Of a stretch of 64,000 bases of DNA, positions 35,379 through 44,344 are shown in pieces (position 1 is the stretch's first letter; each line of letters starts with the position of its first letter). Both the position numbers and the translations under genes were made by a program. The DNA lies in the NCBI RefSeq assembly GCF_026242045.1, contig NZ_JAPJDO010000004.1, positions 248,001 to 312,000 on the forward strand, given 5' to 3'. The stretch is from Mycobacterium pinniadriaticum. Lineage in GTDB: Bacteria > Actinomycetota > Actinomycetes > Mycobacteriales > Mycobacteriaceae. The notes beneath the pieces were generated by a model that did not search any database, was not told the DNA's origin, and saw only the letters and a program-made list of their open reading frames with translations.

Positions 35379-35861
35379 TTAGCTGGTGGCCGCAGAAGGC
35401 TGGATTCGGTTGCGCACACGGGTGGCGAACGCAGCGGCCGCCTCGAGATCCCGTTCGCTCGGGCGGCCCTTGTTGACCCCACCAATCCAGCCCAGCGGGC
35501 CCACCGTGTCCAGCCCGCGGCAGGAGTAGGAACTGAGCAGCCGGAAGCCCTTCCGGGCGATTCCCCAACGAATCGGCCGGCTGTAGCCCACCAGTGGGAC
35601 CTCCGCGGCCCCGCTAGTGAAGAGCGTGAATGCGGGGGTTCCGTCAACATGGGGCAGTCGCCGGACGAGCCGCCATAGCCTCGGATGCGCGGACATGAAA
35701 TACACCCCCGATCCGAATCCGACAAGGTCGTACTGCGTTATCTGATCAATGTCGACAGCCTCTGGGTCGACGACTTCGGCGGAGAGAACCTCGGCCATCC
35801 GATCCGCTACACGGCGCGTATTGCCGTGCGATACCGAAACACAGATGATCAGCGTCTTCAT
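35379..35861 (-). CDS. Flavodoxin-domain protein
   Basis: A 160-residue flavodoxin-fold protein. The FMN phosphate loop is CVSVSHGNTRRVADRMAE (variant S-x-S-H-G-N-T), and FGSGVYF corresponds to the second FMN loop. It lies 3 bp upstream of the three-domain lipid enzyme gene on the same strand, so both are probably expressed together. An electron-transfer role for a linked desaturase or hydroxylase is possible, but no such partner is present. Confidence 0.85.
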   Translation of the reverse strand: MKTLIICVSVSHGNTRRVADRMAEVLSAEVVDPEAVDIDQITQYDLVGFGSGVYFMSAHPRLWRLVRRLPHVDGTPAFTLFTSGAAEVPLVGYSRPIRWGIARKGFRLLSSYSCRGLDTVGPLGWIGGVNKGRPSERDLEAAAAFATRVRNRIQPSAATS

Positions 35862-36123
35862 TCGAAGCCCCCTGTTGGCGCATGGATTTCAAACGTGTCT
35901 CACGCTCAGATCTGGGCACCGTTGCCCGGATCGGTGGGATCAGTGCGACGGTGCGGTGGGTTGTGTGTTGGGTGAATTTACCTGTGCGGTCCTGGCTTTG
36001 AGGGGCCCCTGCTCGATTGGCGGCCGGAGTTCTCCTGCGACTCGGCTTCTGCTTCTCGGGCACGAAAATGCGATTCCGCAGTGAGCAGGCGCTTGATTGC
36101 GTCGAGCCAGCGGTCCTGGCCAT
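35746..36123 (-). CDS. Doubtful small ORF behind the site-2 protease gene
   Basis: ATG 36123 has an excellent ribosome site: AAGGAG overlaps the stop of the site-2 protease gene (TAAGGAG), 7 bases before the ATG. The resulting frame (MARTAGSTQSS...) runs 125 codons but is rich in basic and polar residues and overlaps the flavodoxin gene by 116 bp. A different frame, continuous with the protease after its stop, reads DRWLDAIKRLLTAESHFRAR and looks more protein-like but lacks a start codon. I cannot decide between a small gene, a frameshift and chance. Confidence 0.25.
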   Translation of the reverse strand: MARTAGSTQSSACSLRNRIFVPEKQKPSRRRTPAANRAGAPQSQDRTGKFTQHTTHRTVALIPPIRATVPRSERETRLKSMRQQGASNEDADHLCFGIARQYAPCSGSDGRGSLRRSRRPRGCRH

Positions 36124-36133
36124 TGTTAACTCC

Positions 36134-37291
36134 TTACGTGTTACCTGTTTTCATCGGCGCACTGCCGGTGCCGAGCATTGCCAGTTGATACACGTCGATC
36201 AATCGGCTCAGGTCGCTGGCGGTGACGATGCCGACTACGTGGCCGCCGTCGATGACCAGGGCGCGGTTACCGGCCGCTGATCCCAGACGTTGCAGCAGCG
36301 CGATCACCGGCTCGTTCGGGGTGGCGGTAGCGACCTCAGATAGCGGTATCGCCACCTCCCGGACCAAGCTTGAGCTGCGCTGGCCGGGCGTGATGCCACG
36401 CAGTTGCGCCAGCGTGATCAGCCCGATGATGGATCCGTCACGGTCGGCGACCGGGTATGCGGAGTGACGGTCGCCCAGCAGGTAGCGCTGGATGAACTCC
36501 TCGATGGAGATGTTCGCGGGAGCCGTGTGTGGGTGGCTGGTCATCACGTCGGCCACCCGAACATCGGCGATGGCATGCTGGGTCCTCACCTGGCTCTCTT
36601 CGTCGCGAGAGGCGGCGAAGATGAACCATCCGAGGAACACCAGCCATACGCCACTGATTTGTGCGCCCCCCAGGAACTCCGCCAGCCCGCCCGCGATCAG
36701 GAGGAAGGCGACGACGCGCCCGGCGCGAGCCGCGCCGACGCCGGCGCGCATCGGGTCGCCTGTGCGGCGCCACAGGTACGCCTTCAGCACCCGCCCTCCG
36801 TCGAGCGGAGCCCCAGGCAACAGATTGAACAGCCCGAGCATCAGGTTGATCCCGGCGAGCCACCACGCCACTGCGACGACGACAGGTGCGACCCCGGCCT
36901 CGCCGAGTCCGAATGCCATGAGGCCGAAGACGGCCCCGAGAATCAGACTCATCACCGGACCCGATACGGCGATGCGAAACGCCTCTTTCGGCGTCTTGGC
37001 TTCGCCGCCGAGGCGGGTGACACCGCCGAACAACCATAGCGTCACCTCGAACACCTTGACACCGGCGTGGCGCGCAAGGATCGCATGCGTCAGTTCGTGC
37101 GCCAGCAGTGAGCCGAGCAGTATCAGCGCACCGCAGATCCCGGCCACCCAATATGCCGCTTTGGGGTAGCCCGGCGAGGTGTCGGGCAGCGTGGACGCGA
37201 GGCTCCAGGTGAACAACCAGAGGATGACAAGAACGCTCCAATTGGCCTTGACCGCGAATCCGGCGATTCGTCCTACCGGAATGTCACCCAT
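36134..37291 (-). CDS. Site-2 protease (M50) with C-terminal CBS domains, Rv2625c-like
   Basis: A 385-residue intramembrane zinc protease. Residues 1-235 hold about six membrane helices, with zinc motif H65-E-L-T-H69 and the third ligand Asp164 in LDGG. A cytoplasmic pair of CBS domains (about 245-375) follows. The same domain order is found in M. tuberculosis Rv2625c, which adjoins hrp1 there and is DosR-controlled. Gene order is similar here, with the lipid enzyme and flavodoxin inserted. CBS domains could gate proteolysis by adenylate levels; substrate unknown. Confidence 0.9.
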   Translation of the reverse strand: MGDIPVGRIAGFAVKANWSVLVILWLFTWSLASTLPDTSPGYPKAAYWVAGICGALILLGSLLAHELTHAILARHAGVKVFEVTLWLFGGVTRLGGEAKTPKEAFRIAVSGPVMSLILGAVFGLMAFGLGEAGVAPVVVAVAWWLAGINLMLGLFNLLPGAPLDGGRVLKAYLWRRTGDPMRAGVGAARAGRVVAFLLIAGGLAEFLGGAQISGVWLVFLGWFIFAASRDEESQVRTQHAIADVRVADVMTSHPHTAPANISIEEFIQRYLLGDRHSAYPVADRDGSIIGLITLAQLRGITPGQRSSSLVREVAIPLSEVATATPNEPVIALLQRLGSAAGNRALVIDGGHVVGIVTASDLSRLIDVYQLAMLGTGSAPMKTGNT

Positions 37292-37385
37292 GTCTGATCT
37301 CCAACCGGTCGGGGGACCACGGCTGTACCCCTCGCGGCGGAATTACCGCGACCGAGATGTAGGTGACGTTAGGTTCCCCGGCCCT

Positions 37386-37417
37386 CACCGGTCAGGGGTC
37401 CTTGGTCCTGACCGGTG
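37386..37417. repeat. Perfect 11-bp inverted repeat, 10-nt loop
   Basis: CACCGGTCAGG ... CCTGACCGGTG in the 293-bp gap between the dipeptidase stop and the site-2 protease start, both on the minus strand. It could be a terminator of the dipeptidase unit or an operator for the protease gene. Nothing else is recognised in the gap. Confidence 0.5.
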
Positions 37418-37584
37418 TGGTCCTATGGCCTGGATCCGGCATGGGCCGTTGTCTACGACGTGTTTCACTGGCAATGCGATCCTCGTCGTCTTGGTGGCAC
37501 CTACGTCCGGGATGGCGGGGCCACGTTCCTTCACGACGGTTGCGACTCAGGCTGTCGTAAACGCCGGAACGGTCTCGCGTCGGC

Positions 37585-38236
37585 TCAGTTGACGGGCACG
37601 TCGAGGACCGGACGCTGGATCCCGGCCCCGGGCCCGTCGAAATGCCACCACTCGCCGGAGTAGACCGCCAGGCCACCGTCGGCCATCGCGGTGCGCAGTC
37701 GGGCGCGGTTGGCCTGGGCGGCGGCGCTGACTCCGTCGGTGGCGTACGCGTGGGCGCGGGCGGAGAAGTCGTCGAAATCGGTGCCCGTGTCGACCGGCCG
37801 GCCGTTCTCGGCGATGGTGACGTCGACCGATCGTCCCGCCTCGTGGCTGCGTGCGTACGGTCCGGGCTTGGCCACCCATGCCGGGTTGGAGACGACGTCG
37901 AACATCCGGACCTGGACACCGTGTGGTCGGTAGCAGTCCCAGAACACCAGCTGGTCGCCTTGTGTTCGCAGTTCGTCGGCGGCCTTCGCCAGGCCGGGAG
38001 CCATCGACTCGTGCACGAGGCAGCGTGCGTCGGCGGGATAGAGCGGGATGCCGACGAAATTGTGCGGTGTCGCGTAACGCAGGTCGATGATCGCGTCGGG
38101 AACCACGGTCCGAACATCGACGAAGCCGGCCGCGGCCGCCTGCGGGCTGACCGGCGGAACGTCGCTGCCCGGGACGGCTCGGGCCGGTGCCGCCACGACG
38201 ATCGCGACCGTTATCGTCGCCGCAGCGACCAGACGC

Positions 38237-38256
<20 letters not shown>
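37585..38256 (-). CDS. Secreted VanX-type D-Ala-D-Ala dipeptidase (M15D)
   Basis: A 223-residue exported protein with a signal peptide ending near ARA (about residue 27). The zinc ligands are in SHEAGRSVDV (S-x-H-x-G-x-A/S-x-D) and GEWWHFD, both diagnostic of VanX-like D-alanyl-D-alanine dipeptidases. It probably recycles peptidoglycan dipeptides rather than conferring vancomycin resistance, since no VanH/A partners are present. It overlaps the end of the upstream PAS-ANTAR gene by 20 bp, suggesting coupling. Confidence 0.9.
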
Positions 38257-38965
<709 letters not shown>

Positions 38966-39278
38966 CCCTCGCCCCCAACAACTCTTCTCTTGTCAAGCAT
39001 GTCCGAAATGCCGCATGGGTCGGGATGTCGGGAAGGCCGTGATGGCAGAACCCATCGCCATCCCAGGTTCTGCGGGCAAAGAATTTCTACCTCGCCACAA
39101 GCCGCGTTTCAAGCCCGGCGGCAGGTATGGCTGAGCACGTCGGGTGGGCTGATACTGCCGTGGCCGGAGTGACGGGTGTAACAAATTGAGTTCGGTGCCG
39201 AAAACACCGGTACAGGGCGTTCGCCGGCCGGTTATGGTGCGGGGACGCCGCCCTGCGGGACCCGCGGAGGACACCACC
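38966..39278. other. 313-bp divergent intergenic region
   Basis: Lies between the PAS-ANTAR gene (minus) and the secreted Pro/Ala-rich gene (plus). Apart from a 30-codon frame (39042-39134) I recognise no element in it; both promoters must lie here. Confidence 0.4.
39042..39134 (+). CDS. Possible 30-residue basic small protein
   Basis: ATG 39042 is preceded by GGAAGG at good spacing. The product begins MAEPIAIPGSAG and ends in a basic, Gly-rich tail (RFKPGGRYG). Codon use is unremarkable. It lies in a divergent spacer without neighbours on the same strand within 140 bp. No family recognised; could also be the tail of a lost gene. Confidence 0.3.
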   Translation: MAEPIAIPGSAGKEFLPRHKPRFKPGGRYG

Positions 39279-39788
39279 GTGAAGATCACGACGAGCGCAT
39301 CAGTTCGCACCCACACATGGGCGCGTCGCGGCTGCCTGGGACTCGGCGCGCTGGGCGTCGCGGGGGCGGTTCTGGCGGCCCCGGCCGCGGCCGATCCGGT
39401 TGATCCGGCGCTGCCCGCAGTAGCCACCGATACCCCGGTGGCGCCGATTGACCCGTCGGTGGCACCGGCCGGCCCGTCAGCGGCAGCGACCGGCCCGTCA
39501 GCGGCGCCGGCCCCGGTCCAGCACCTGTCCAGTCCCGACAACCTGCCCCCGGGCACCACCGCCGATACCCCGCCGCAGGGCCGGCTGAGCTACCTGCGTG
39601 ACCTGTTGCACGCCGTCCGCACCCAGGATGTATCGGGCAGCGACGCGTTGCTGCTGCTGACACAGCGTCCGCTGGACGCCGGCGCCACACCACCGCCCGG
39701 CATGTCAGCAAGCCCATCGGGACCGGTCGGAACGTCGGCCGTGCCGCCGGCTGCGGATACGACCACCCCGGCACCAGTGGGTCAGTAG
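39279..39788 (+). CDS. Secreted Pro/Ala-rich protein, unknown
   Basis: A 169-residue exported protein: basic N-terminus, hydrophobic segment LGLGALGVAGAVLAA and cleavage after AAA (about residue 38), then a low-complexity Pro/Ala/Ser/Thr mature region with one short helical part (GRLSYLRDLLHAVRTQDVSGSDALLLLTQ). GTG 39279 follows GGAGG and is preferred to an ATG at 39186. Likely cell-wall associated, by composition. It overlaps the SulP gene end by 7 bp (TCAGTAG). Confidence 0.65.
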   Translation: MKITTSASVRTHTWARRGCLGLGALGVAGAVLAAPAAADPVDPALPAVATDTPVAPIDPSVAPAGPSAAATGPSAAPAPVQHLSSPDNLPPGTTADTPPQGRLSYLRDLLHAVRTQDVSGSDALLLLTQRPLDAGATPPPGMSASPSGPVGTSAVPPAADTTTPAPVGQ

Positions 39789-41458
39789 CGGCTGACCGCG
39801 TCGACCGCCGCGTCGAGGTCGGGGTGATAGCGTCCGTCCGCCTCGACCTCATGCCACCACGCGGTGCGCTGGACCGTCCGCAGCGCGCGTTCGGGTAGGG
39901 CACTGACCATCAGCCGTACCCCGGCGCCGGACAGTTCGAGGTCCAGATCGACCAGCAGGTGCAACACCGTCGATTCCAGAACGGTCTGCCGGACCAGGTC
40001 CAGCACCACCGTCGTGGGCGTGGTCTCCGCACCCAGCGCGGCATCCCGGATGGCGGCGATGTTGGGCCGCACGTTGGCGGCATAGAGCGGGACGAGGCAC
40101 CTCAGCACCAACGGGTCGGCGGGAATCAGCTCGGCTTTCTCCGGCCGTTCGATCCACGCGCCGGTGTCGTGGCGCACGACTTGGACGACGTGCGGGGAGT
40201 TCACCACATGCAGTACCACCAGCAGGGTCACCGCCACAGCGACCGCCACGGCGGGGATGAGCCCGAACGCCAGTCCGATCAGCGAGACGCCAAGGGCGCC
40301 GAAGCATTCGCGGGGGTTCAAGCGGTAGAGCCGACGCAGCCCGCCGATGTCGACGAGGCGGGTGACCGCGATGACGACGACCGCTCCGAGGACCGCCTGG
40401 GGCAGCAGGCTCAGGATCGGGGCGACGAAGAACGCGACGAGGACGGCCAGCACCATCATCACCAGACCGCTGACTTGAGTGCGCGCACCGGATCGCAGGT
40501 TCACCGAGGTTTGCGCGAAGCCGCCCGCCGGTGGCAAGGAGTAGAAGAACGCCCCCGCGACCGAGGCGACACCGAGCCCCAGCAGTTCGCGGTCGGGTTC
40601 GATACGGGGGTCCTCGCTCCGTCGCGAGGTGCGTGCCACCGCGATGCTCTCCAGGAACGCCATCACCGCGATCGCGAGGGCGCCGGGGATCAACGACACG
40701 ATGTGCCGATCGAGATGTGGCAACTCGGGTGTCGGAAATCCCGAGGGCACCGTCGGGATGAGAGCCACACCGTGGGCGGGGAACGTCACGGCGGCGCTCA
40801 CCGCGATGCCGATGGTGATCACCACCAGCGGGCCCGGAACGCGGGGGGTGAACCTGGTCAGCACGAAAAGCACGGCCAGGCAGACCGCCGATACCGCCAC
40901 GGTGACCAGGCTGGCCCGGGGAACGTCGGACAGCGCCGCCCACGCCACTTTGAAGAAACCGGTCGTGTGCGGGTGGGGTGCCACCCCGAGCAACTTGGGC
41001 AACTGCGCTGCCATGACGGTCAGGCCCACCGCGACCTTGATGCCGATCAGGGTCATATCGCTGATGTTGTCCACCAGCATGCCGAGCCGAAACACCCTGG
41101 CGAACAACAAGAACAGACCCACCAGCAACGTGAGGGTCACCAGATCGCCGCGCTGGTCGGTGGAGCCGATCAGGATGCCGCCGGCCAACATCGTGGAGGC
41201 GGTCAGCGTGGAGACCGTCGAGGACGTGGTGACGCTGGCGATGCGGGAACCGCCGATGAACGCGTACATCACCACCGGAAAGATGCACGTGTACAGGCCC
41301 ATCTGGACGGGCATGTTCGCGACGGTCGCGTAGGCCATGGCCAGTGGGATGACCACCGCACCGGTGCTCAGCCCGGCCAGCAGGTCGGCGCGTAGCCATC
41401 GTGCGTGATAGGGCCGGATTCCGGGGGCAAGCCACGATGGCGTCGCGATGGAGGGCAC
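39782..41458 (-). CDS. SulP-family anion transporter with STAS domain
   Basis: A 558-residue SLC26/SulP protein: about twelve membrane helices beginning RADLLAGLSTGAVVIPLAMAYA, the conserved NLRSGARTQVSG region, and a C-terminal STAS domain (about 440-550, with TTVVLDL). Likely transports sulfate, bicarbonate or another anion by proton or sodium symport; the ion cannot be told. Its 3' end overlaps the convergent secreted-protein gene. Confidence 0.9.
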   Translation of the reverse strand: MPSIATPSWLAPGIRPYHARWLRADLLAGLSTGAVVIPLAMAYATVANMPVQMGLYTCIFPVVMYAFIGGSRIASVTTSSTVSTLTASTMLAGGILIGSTDQRGDLVTLTLLVGLFLLFARVFRLGMLVDNISDMTLIGIKVAVGLTVMAAQLPKLLGVAPHPHTTGFFKVAWAALSDVPRASLVTVAVSAVCLAVLFVLTRFTPRVPGPLVVITIGIAVSAAVTFPAHGVALIPTVPSGFPTPELPHLDRHIVSLIPGALAIAVMAFLESIAVARTSRRSEDPRIEPDRELLGLGVASVAGAFFYSLPPAGGFAQTSVNLRSGARTQVSGLVMMVLAVLVAFFVAPILSLLPQAVLGAVVVIAVTRLVDIGGLRRLYRLNPRECFGALGVSLIGLAFGLIPAVAVAVAVTLLVVLHVVNSPHVVQVVRHDTGAWIERPEKAELIPADPLVLRCLVPLYAANVRPNIAAIRDAALGAETTPTTVVLDLVRQTVLESTVLHLLVDLDLELSGAGVRLMVSALPERALRTVQRTAWWHEVEADGRYHPDLDAAVDAVSRY

Positions 41459-41599
41459 GACCCGAATTGTGACACCGCGGCCCGGCTTGATGCGCGCCTT
41501 GTGGCCAGCTGTTTACCTGCGGGTTCGGGGTTTCCCGGCGCGACGGTGCGGAGATGCGGATGAGGTCCGCATTGCGGATCCGATGGCGACTGACCGCCG

Positions 41600-41621
41600 G
41601 GTCTGGCAGGCCCCCCAGACC
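41600..41621 (-). terminator. Hairpins downstream of the SOUL-protein gene
   Basis: GGTCTGG/CCAGACC with an 8-nt loop begins 10 bp past the SOUL-protein stop on the minus strand. A second perfect hairpin, ATGCGGA/TCCGCAT with a 5-nt loop, follows at 41554-41572. Neither has a clear U tract; together they probably end the transcript before the SulP gene. Confidence 0.5.
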
Positions 41622-41631
41622 GCATGGAGCG

Positions 41632-42255
41632 TCAGGCCACGCCCACCACGACTTCGTTTCGCCGCCGGCACGGCACGGTCCACGGCGGATCGTAGAACCA
41701 GGCCAGCGGCTCACCGATCGGTTCGATGCCGTTGCGCTGCAAAGCCTTCAAGAGCTGAGTGGTACGAGTGGCGACTGCGCCGGGGTCGATACTCCCGCTG
41801 AACCGGAGGACCGCCACCGTCTCTTCGGGAACTTCCACCAGACGAACCCGGTCGTCGTTGGGGGTGGGCAGAGTGTCGAGCGTGTACTTCGAGGGCATGA
41901 AGAAACGGATGACCCATTCGCCCGACGGCTGGCGTTGCGTGGCGACCGGTGCGGTCATCGCAATCTTCTCGCTGGGCTGCTGAGCCACCGGAGCAGTCAT
42001 GGCGATTTTGGCGCTGCCGGAATTCGCGCCGAAGATATAGCGGGCCAGCACCCGGAACCCCTGGTTGCGGGCCGACTCCTCGTCGGCTCCGATGGCCGTC
42101 TCGGCGGCGACACGAGGTCCATACCGGCGAATCTGAACCCCGTCGACTTCGCGCTCCACGGTGAACGCGGGCTCCTCGGTGCCGAGCCGGATGCCGACGA
42201 TATTGCCGATGCCCTCGGCGATCTGCACGACAGCGGCAGTGATTGTGTTCAGCAT
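41632..42255 (-). CDS. SOUL-family heme-binding protein
   Basis: A 207-residue SOUL/HBP-fold protein: EEPAFTVEREVDGVQIRRYGPRVAAET at the N-terminus, two copies of KIAMTAPVA, FFMPSKYTLDTLP and the C-terminal RNEVVV, all family hallmarks. Such proteins bind heme or porphyrin in the cytosol. An AAGGAGGGTGACAC ribosome site precedes ATG 42255. Gene is monocistronic, with hairpins after it. Confidence 0.9.
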   Translation of the reverse strand: MLNTITAAVVQIAEGIGNIVGIRLGTEEPAFTVEREVDGVQIRRYGPRVAAETAIGADEESARNQGFRVLARYIFGANSGSAKIAMTAPVAQQPSEKIAMTAPVATQRQPSGEWVIRFFMPSKYTLDTLPTPNDDRVRLVEVPEETVAVLRFSGSIDPGAVATRTTQLLKALQRNGIEPIGEPLAWFYDPPWTVPCRRRNEVVVGVA

Positions 42256-42377
42256 GTGTCACCCTCCTTCGTCACCGCGTCACATACCCAAATGTAGGTG
42301 ACAGTGATGACCGGGTTTCCCACGCACTTTCGGGCCCCTCGCCCGACGGCGCGGACCGCCCAGATATGGTCCCGGGC

Positions 42378-43214
42378 ATGAGTCGGGTTTCGATCATCAC
42401 GGGCGGTGCAGGTGGCATGGGTCTGGCCACGGCGAAGATCGTCGGCCAAGATCACGCGCTGGTGCTCTGCGACGTCAGACAGGACCGCCTGGACACCGCG
42501 TCGGCCGCACTCGCTGATCTCGGGATCACCGCGACGGCGGTCAACTGTGACGTCACCGACCGTGACGCGGTCACCCGGCTGTTCGAGACGGCAGCGGGAA
42601 TCGGCTCCATCGCCTCGGTCATCCACACCGCGGGGGTCAGCCCCAGCATGGGCTGCGCCGAGTATGTGATGAGCACCAATGCGATCGGCACGCTCAACGT
42701 CAACGAGGTGTTCTTCGCCGCGGACGGCGAAGGATCCGCGATCGTCAACGTGGCGTCGATGGCCTCGCACATGCTGCCCGACGAACTCGTTCCAGCCAAG
42801 AGTTTCGACCTGGCCTTCACCGACGAGAAGCAGTTCCTGGCCGACCTGCTGGCGGCGTGCGACATCGCGGGGGAGGAGATGCGCTCCGGGCTGGCCTACA
42901 GCATCAGCAAGACCTTCGTGCGGTGGTACAGCTCCTCGCAGGCCGAACGATTCAACGGCCGGGGCCTGCGCATCGTCTCGGTCTCGCCGGGATCGGTCGA
43001 CACCGAGATGGGCCTGCTCGAAGCCGACGCCGGAGCCGGGGCGATGGTCGCCAACGCCGCGGTGCCCCGATGGGGTAAGGCCGAGGAGATGGCCGAGCTG
43101 TTCGCATTCTGCGCCAGCGACCGTGCCGGCTACCTCACCGGAACCGACATCCTCAACGATGGCGGCGTGATCGCCTCGATGCGGGAGCGCGCTCGTCAAG
43201 CCGAAAATGCCTAA
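42378..43214 (+). CDS. Short-chain dehydrogenase/reductase
   Basis: A 278-residue SDR: TGGAGGMG cofactor loop, NVASMASH with the catalytic Ser and YSISK with the Tyr/Lys pair. There is an insertion between these (LPDELVPAKSFDLAF...EEMRSG) that is longer than in classical SDRs and probably caps the active site. It converges with the acyl-CoA dehydrogenase pair, overlapping 4 bp. Probably oxidises a hydroxyacyl or steroid-type alcohol; unknown. Confidence 0.88.
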   Translation: MSRVSIITGGAGGMGLATAKIVGQDHALVLCDVRQDRLDTASAALADLGITATAVNCDVTDRDAVTRLFETAAGIGSIASVIHTAGVSPSMGCAEYVMSTNAIGTLNVNEVFFAADGEGSAIVNVASMASHMLPDELVPAKSFDLAFTDEKQFLADLLAACDIAGEEMRSGLAYSISKTFVRWYSSSQAERFNGRGLRIVSVSPGSVDTEMGLLEADAGAGAMVANAAVPRWGKAEEMAELFAFCASDRAGYLTGTDILNDGGVIASMRERARQAENA

Positions 43215-44344
43215 GGGCGAGTCAGTTTCGCGTACCGTGCGCGGTGGGAGTCGGTCGAGCCGAACTCGTACTGCAGCGCAGTGAGCCGCTTGAAGTAGTG
43301 GCCGATCGCCAGTTCCTCGGTCATGCCCATGCCGCCGTGCAACTGGACGGCGTTCTGCCCCAGGAATCGCGCGGCTCGTCCGACGGTCGCCTTGGCCGCC
43401 GACACCGAGCGCGCCCGGGTATCGGGCTCGGCCTGCAGGTTCAGCACCGCGAGGTAGACCGCGGCGACGGACTGCTCGACCTCCATGTACATGTCGACCA
43501 TCCGATGCTGCAGCACCTGGAAATTGCCGATCGGCTGGCCGAACTGCTGGCGCTGCTTGCAGTATTCGACGGTGTCGGCGAGCACCTTGCGCATCGCCCC
43601 GACCGCCTCGGCGCACACCGCGGCCGCACCTTCGTCGCGAGCCCGGGCCAGTGACGGTGACGCGTCGTCGGTGAGTTGTGCGTCGGCCGGCAGGCGCAGT
43701 TGGGTGATCGACAGGTCGGCGGCGCGCCGGTCGTCGATCGTGCGGTAACCGTGAACCCGAACACCCTTCGGCGGTGCGGACGGGTCGAACTCGGTGAGGA
43801 ACAGTGAAATCCCTTGGGAATCAGCTTTTTCACCCGAAGTCCGCGCGGTGATGAGTAGGTGGGTGGCCAGTGGTGCGGCGGTGACGACGATCTTCTCGCC
43901 GGTGAGCACCCAATCGGAGCGGTCGCGGATCGCCCTGGTCGATACGGCGTGCTCGCCGTCGGGTTCAGTGCTCGCGACCGCGACGATGGCGCCGCCCTGG
44001 GCGATCCGCTCCAGCAACGCCGACGCGGCGGGGTGGTCGGATCGTTGCAGCAAGCCACCGGCGACCACGACGGTATCGATGAACGGCTCGATCACCAGCG
44101 CACGGCCCAGTTCCTCGGCGATCACCATGATTTCGACCGGGCCTCCGCCGATTCCTCCGACCGACTCCGGGAACGCGGCACCGAGGATGCCGAGTTCGTC
44201 GGCCAGGCCGCGCCAGATCTCAGGCTGCCAGCCCGGCCCTACCTTGGCCGCAGTGCGGCTCTTCTCGAGGTCGTAGCGGGTGGCCAGGAACTTGCCCAGC
44301 CCCTCGCGCAGGAGCTCTTGTTCCTTGTTCAGATTGAAGTCCAT
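43211..44344 (-). CDS. Acyl-CoA dehydrogenase (second subunit of pair)
   Basis: A 377-residue ACAD-family flavoprotein: N-terminal helices, middle strand domain (WVLTGEKIVVTAAPLATHLLIT) and C-terminal helices with RQQFGQPIGNFQVLQHRMVDMYM and LHGGMGMTEELAIGHYFKRL. It overlaps the stop of the upstream ACAD gene by one base (TAATG). Adjacent ACAD pairs in mycobacteria commonly form alpha2beta2 heterotetramers in steroid side-chain degradation, so this is likely one half of such an enzyme. Confidence 0.9.
   Translation of the reverse strand: MDFNLNKEQELLREGLGKFLATRYDLEKSRTAAKVGPGWQPEIWRGLADELGILGAAFPESVGGIGGGPVEIMVIAEELGRALVIEPFIDTVVVAGGLLQRSDHPAASALLERIAQGGAIVAVASTEPDGEHAVSTRAIRDRSDWVLTGEKIVVTAAPLATHLLITARTSGEKADSQGISLFLTEFDPSAPPKGVRVHGYRTIDDRRAADLSITQLRLPADAQLTDDASPSLARARDEGAAAVCAEAVGAMRKVLADTVEYCKQRQQFGQPIGNFQVLQHRMVDMYMEVEQSVAAVYLAVLNLQAEPDTRARSVSAAKATVGRAARFLGQNAVQLHGGMGMTEELAIGHYFKRLTALQYEFGSTDSHRARYAKLTRP

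Noticed and set aside
37292..37380. DosR box upstream of the S2P-CBS gene
   Set aside because: GGGGAC and GTCC strings exist but are not spaced as an inverted DosR pair.
39849..41714. A 621-codon minus-strand frame overlapping the SulP gene
   Set aside because: Same strand but a different frame from the clear SulP protein; no domain and compositionally biased.
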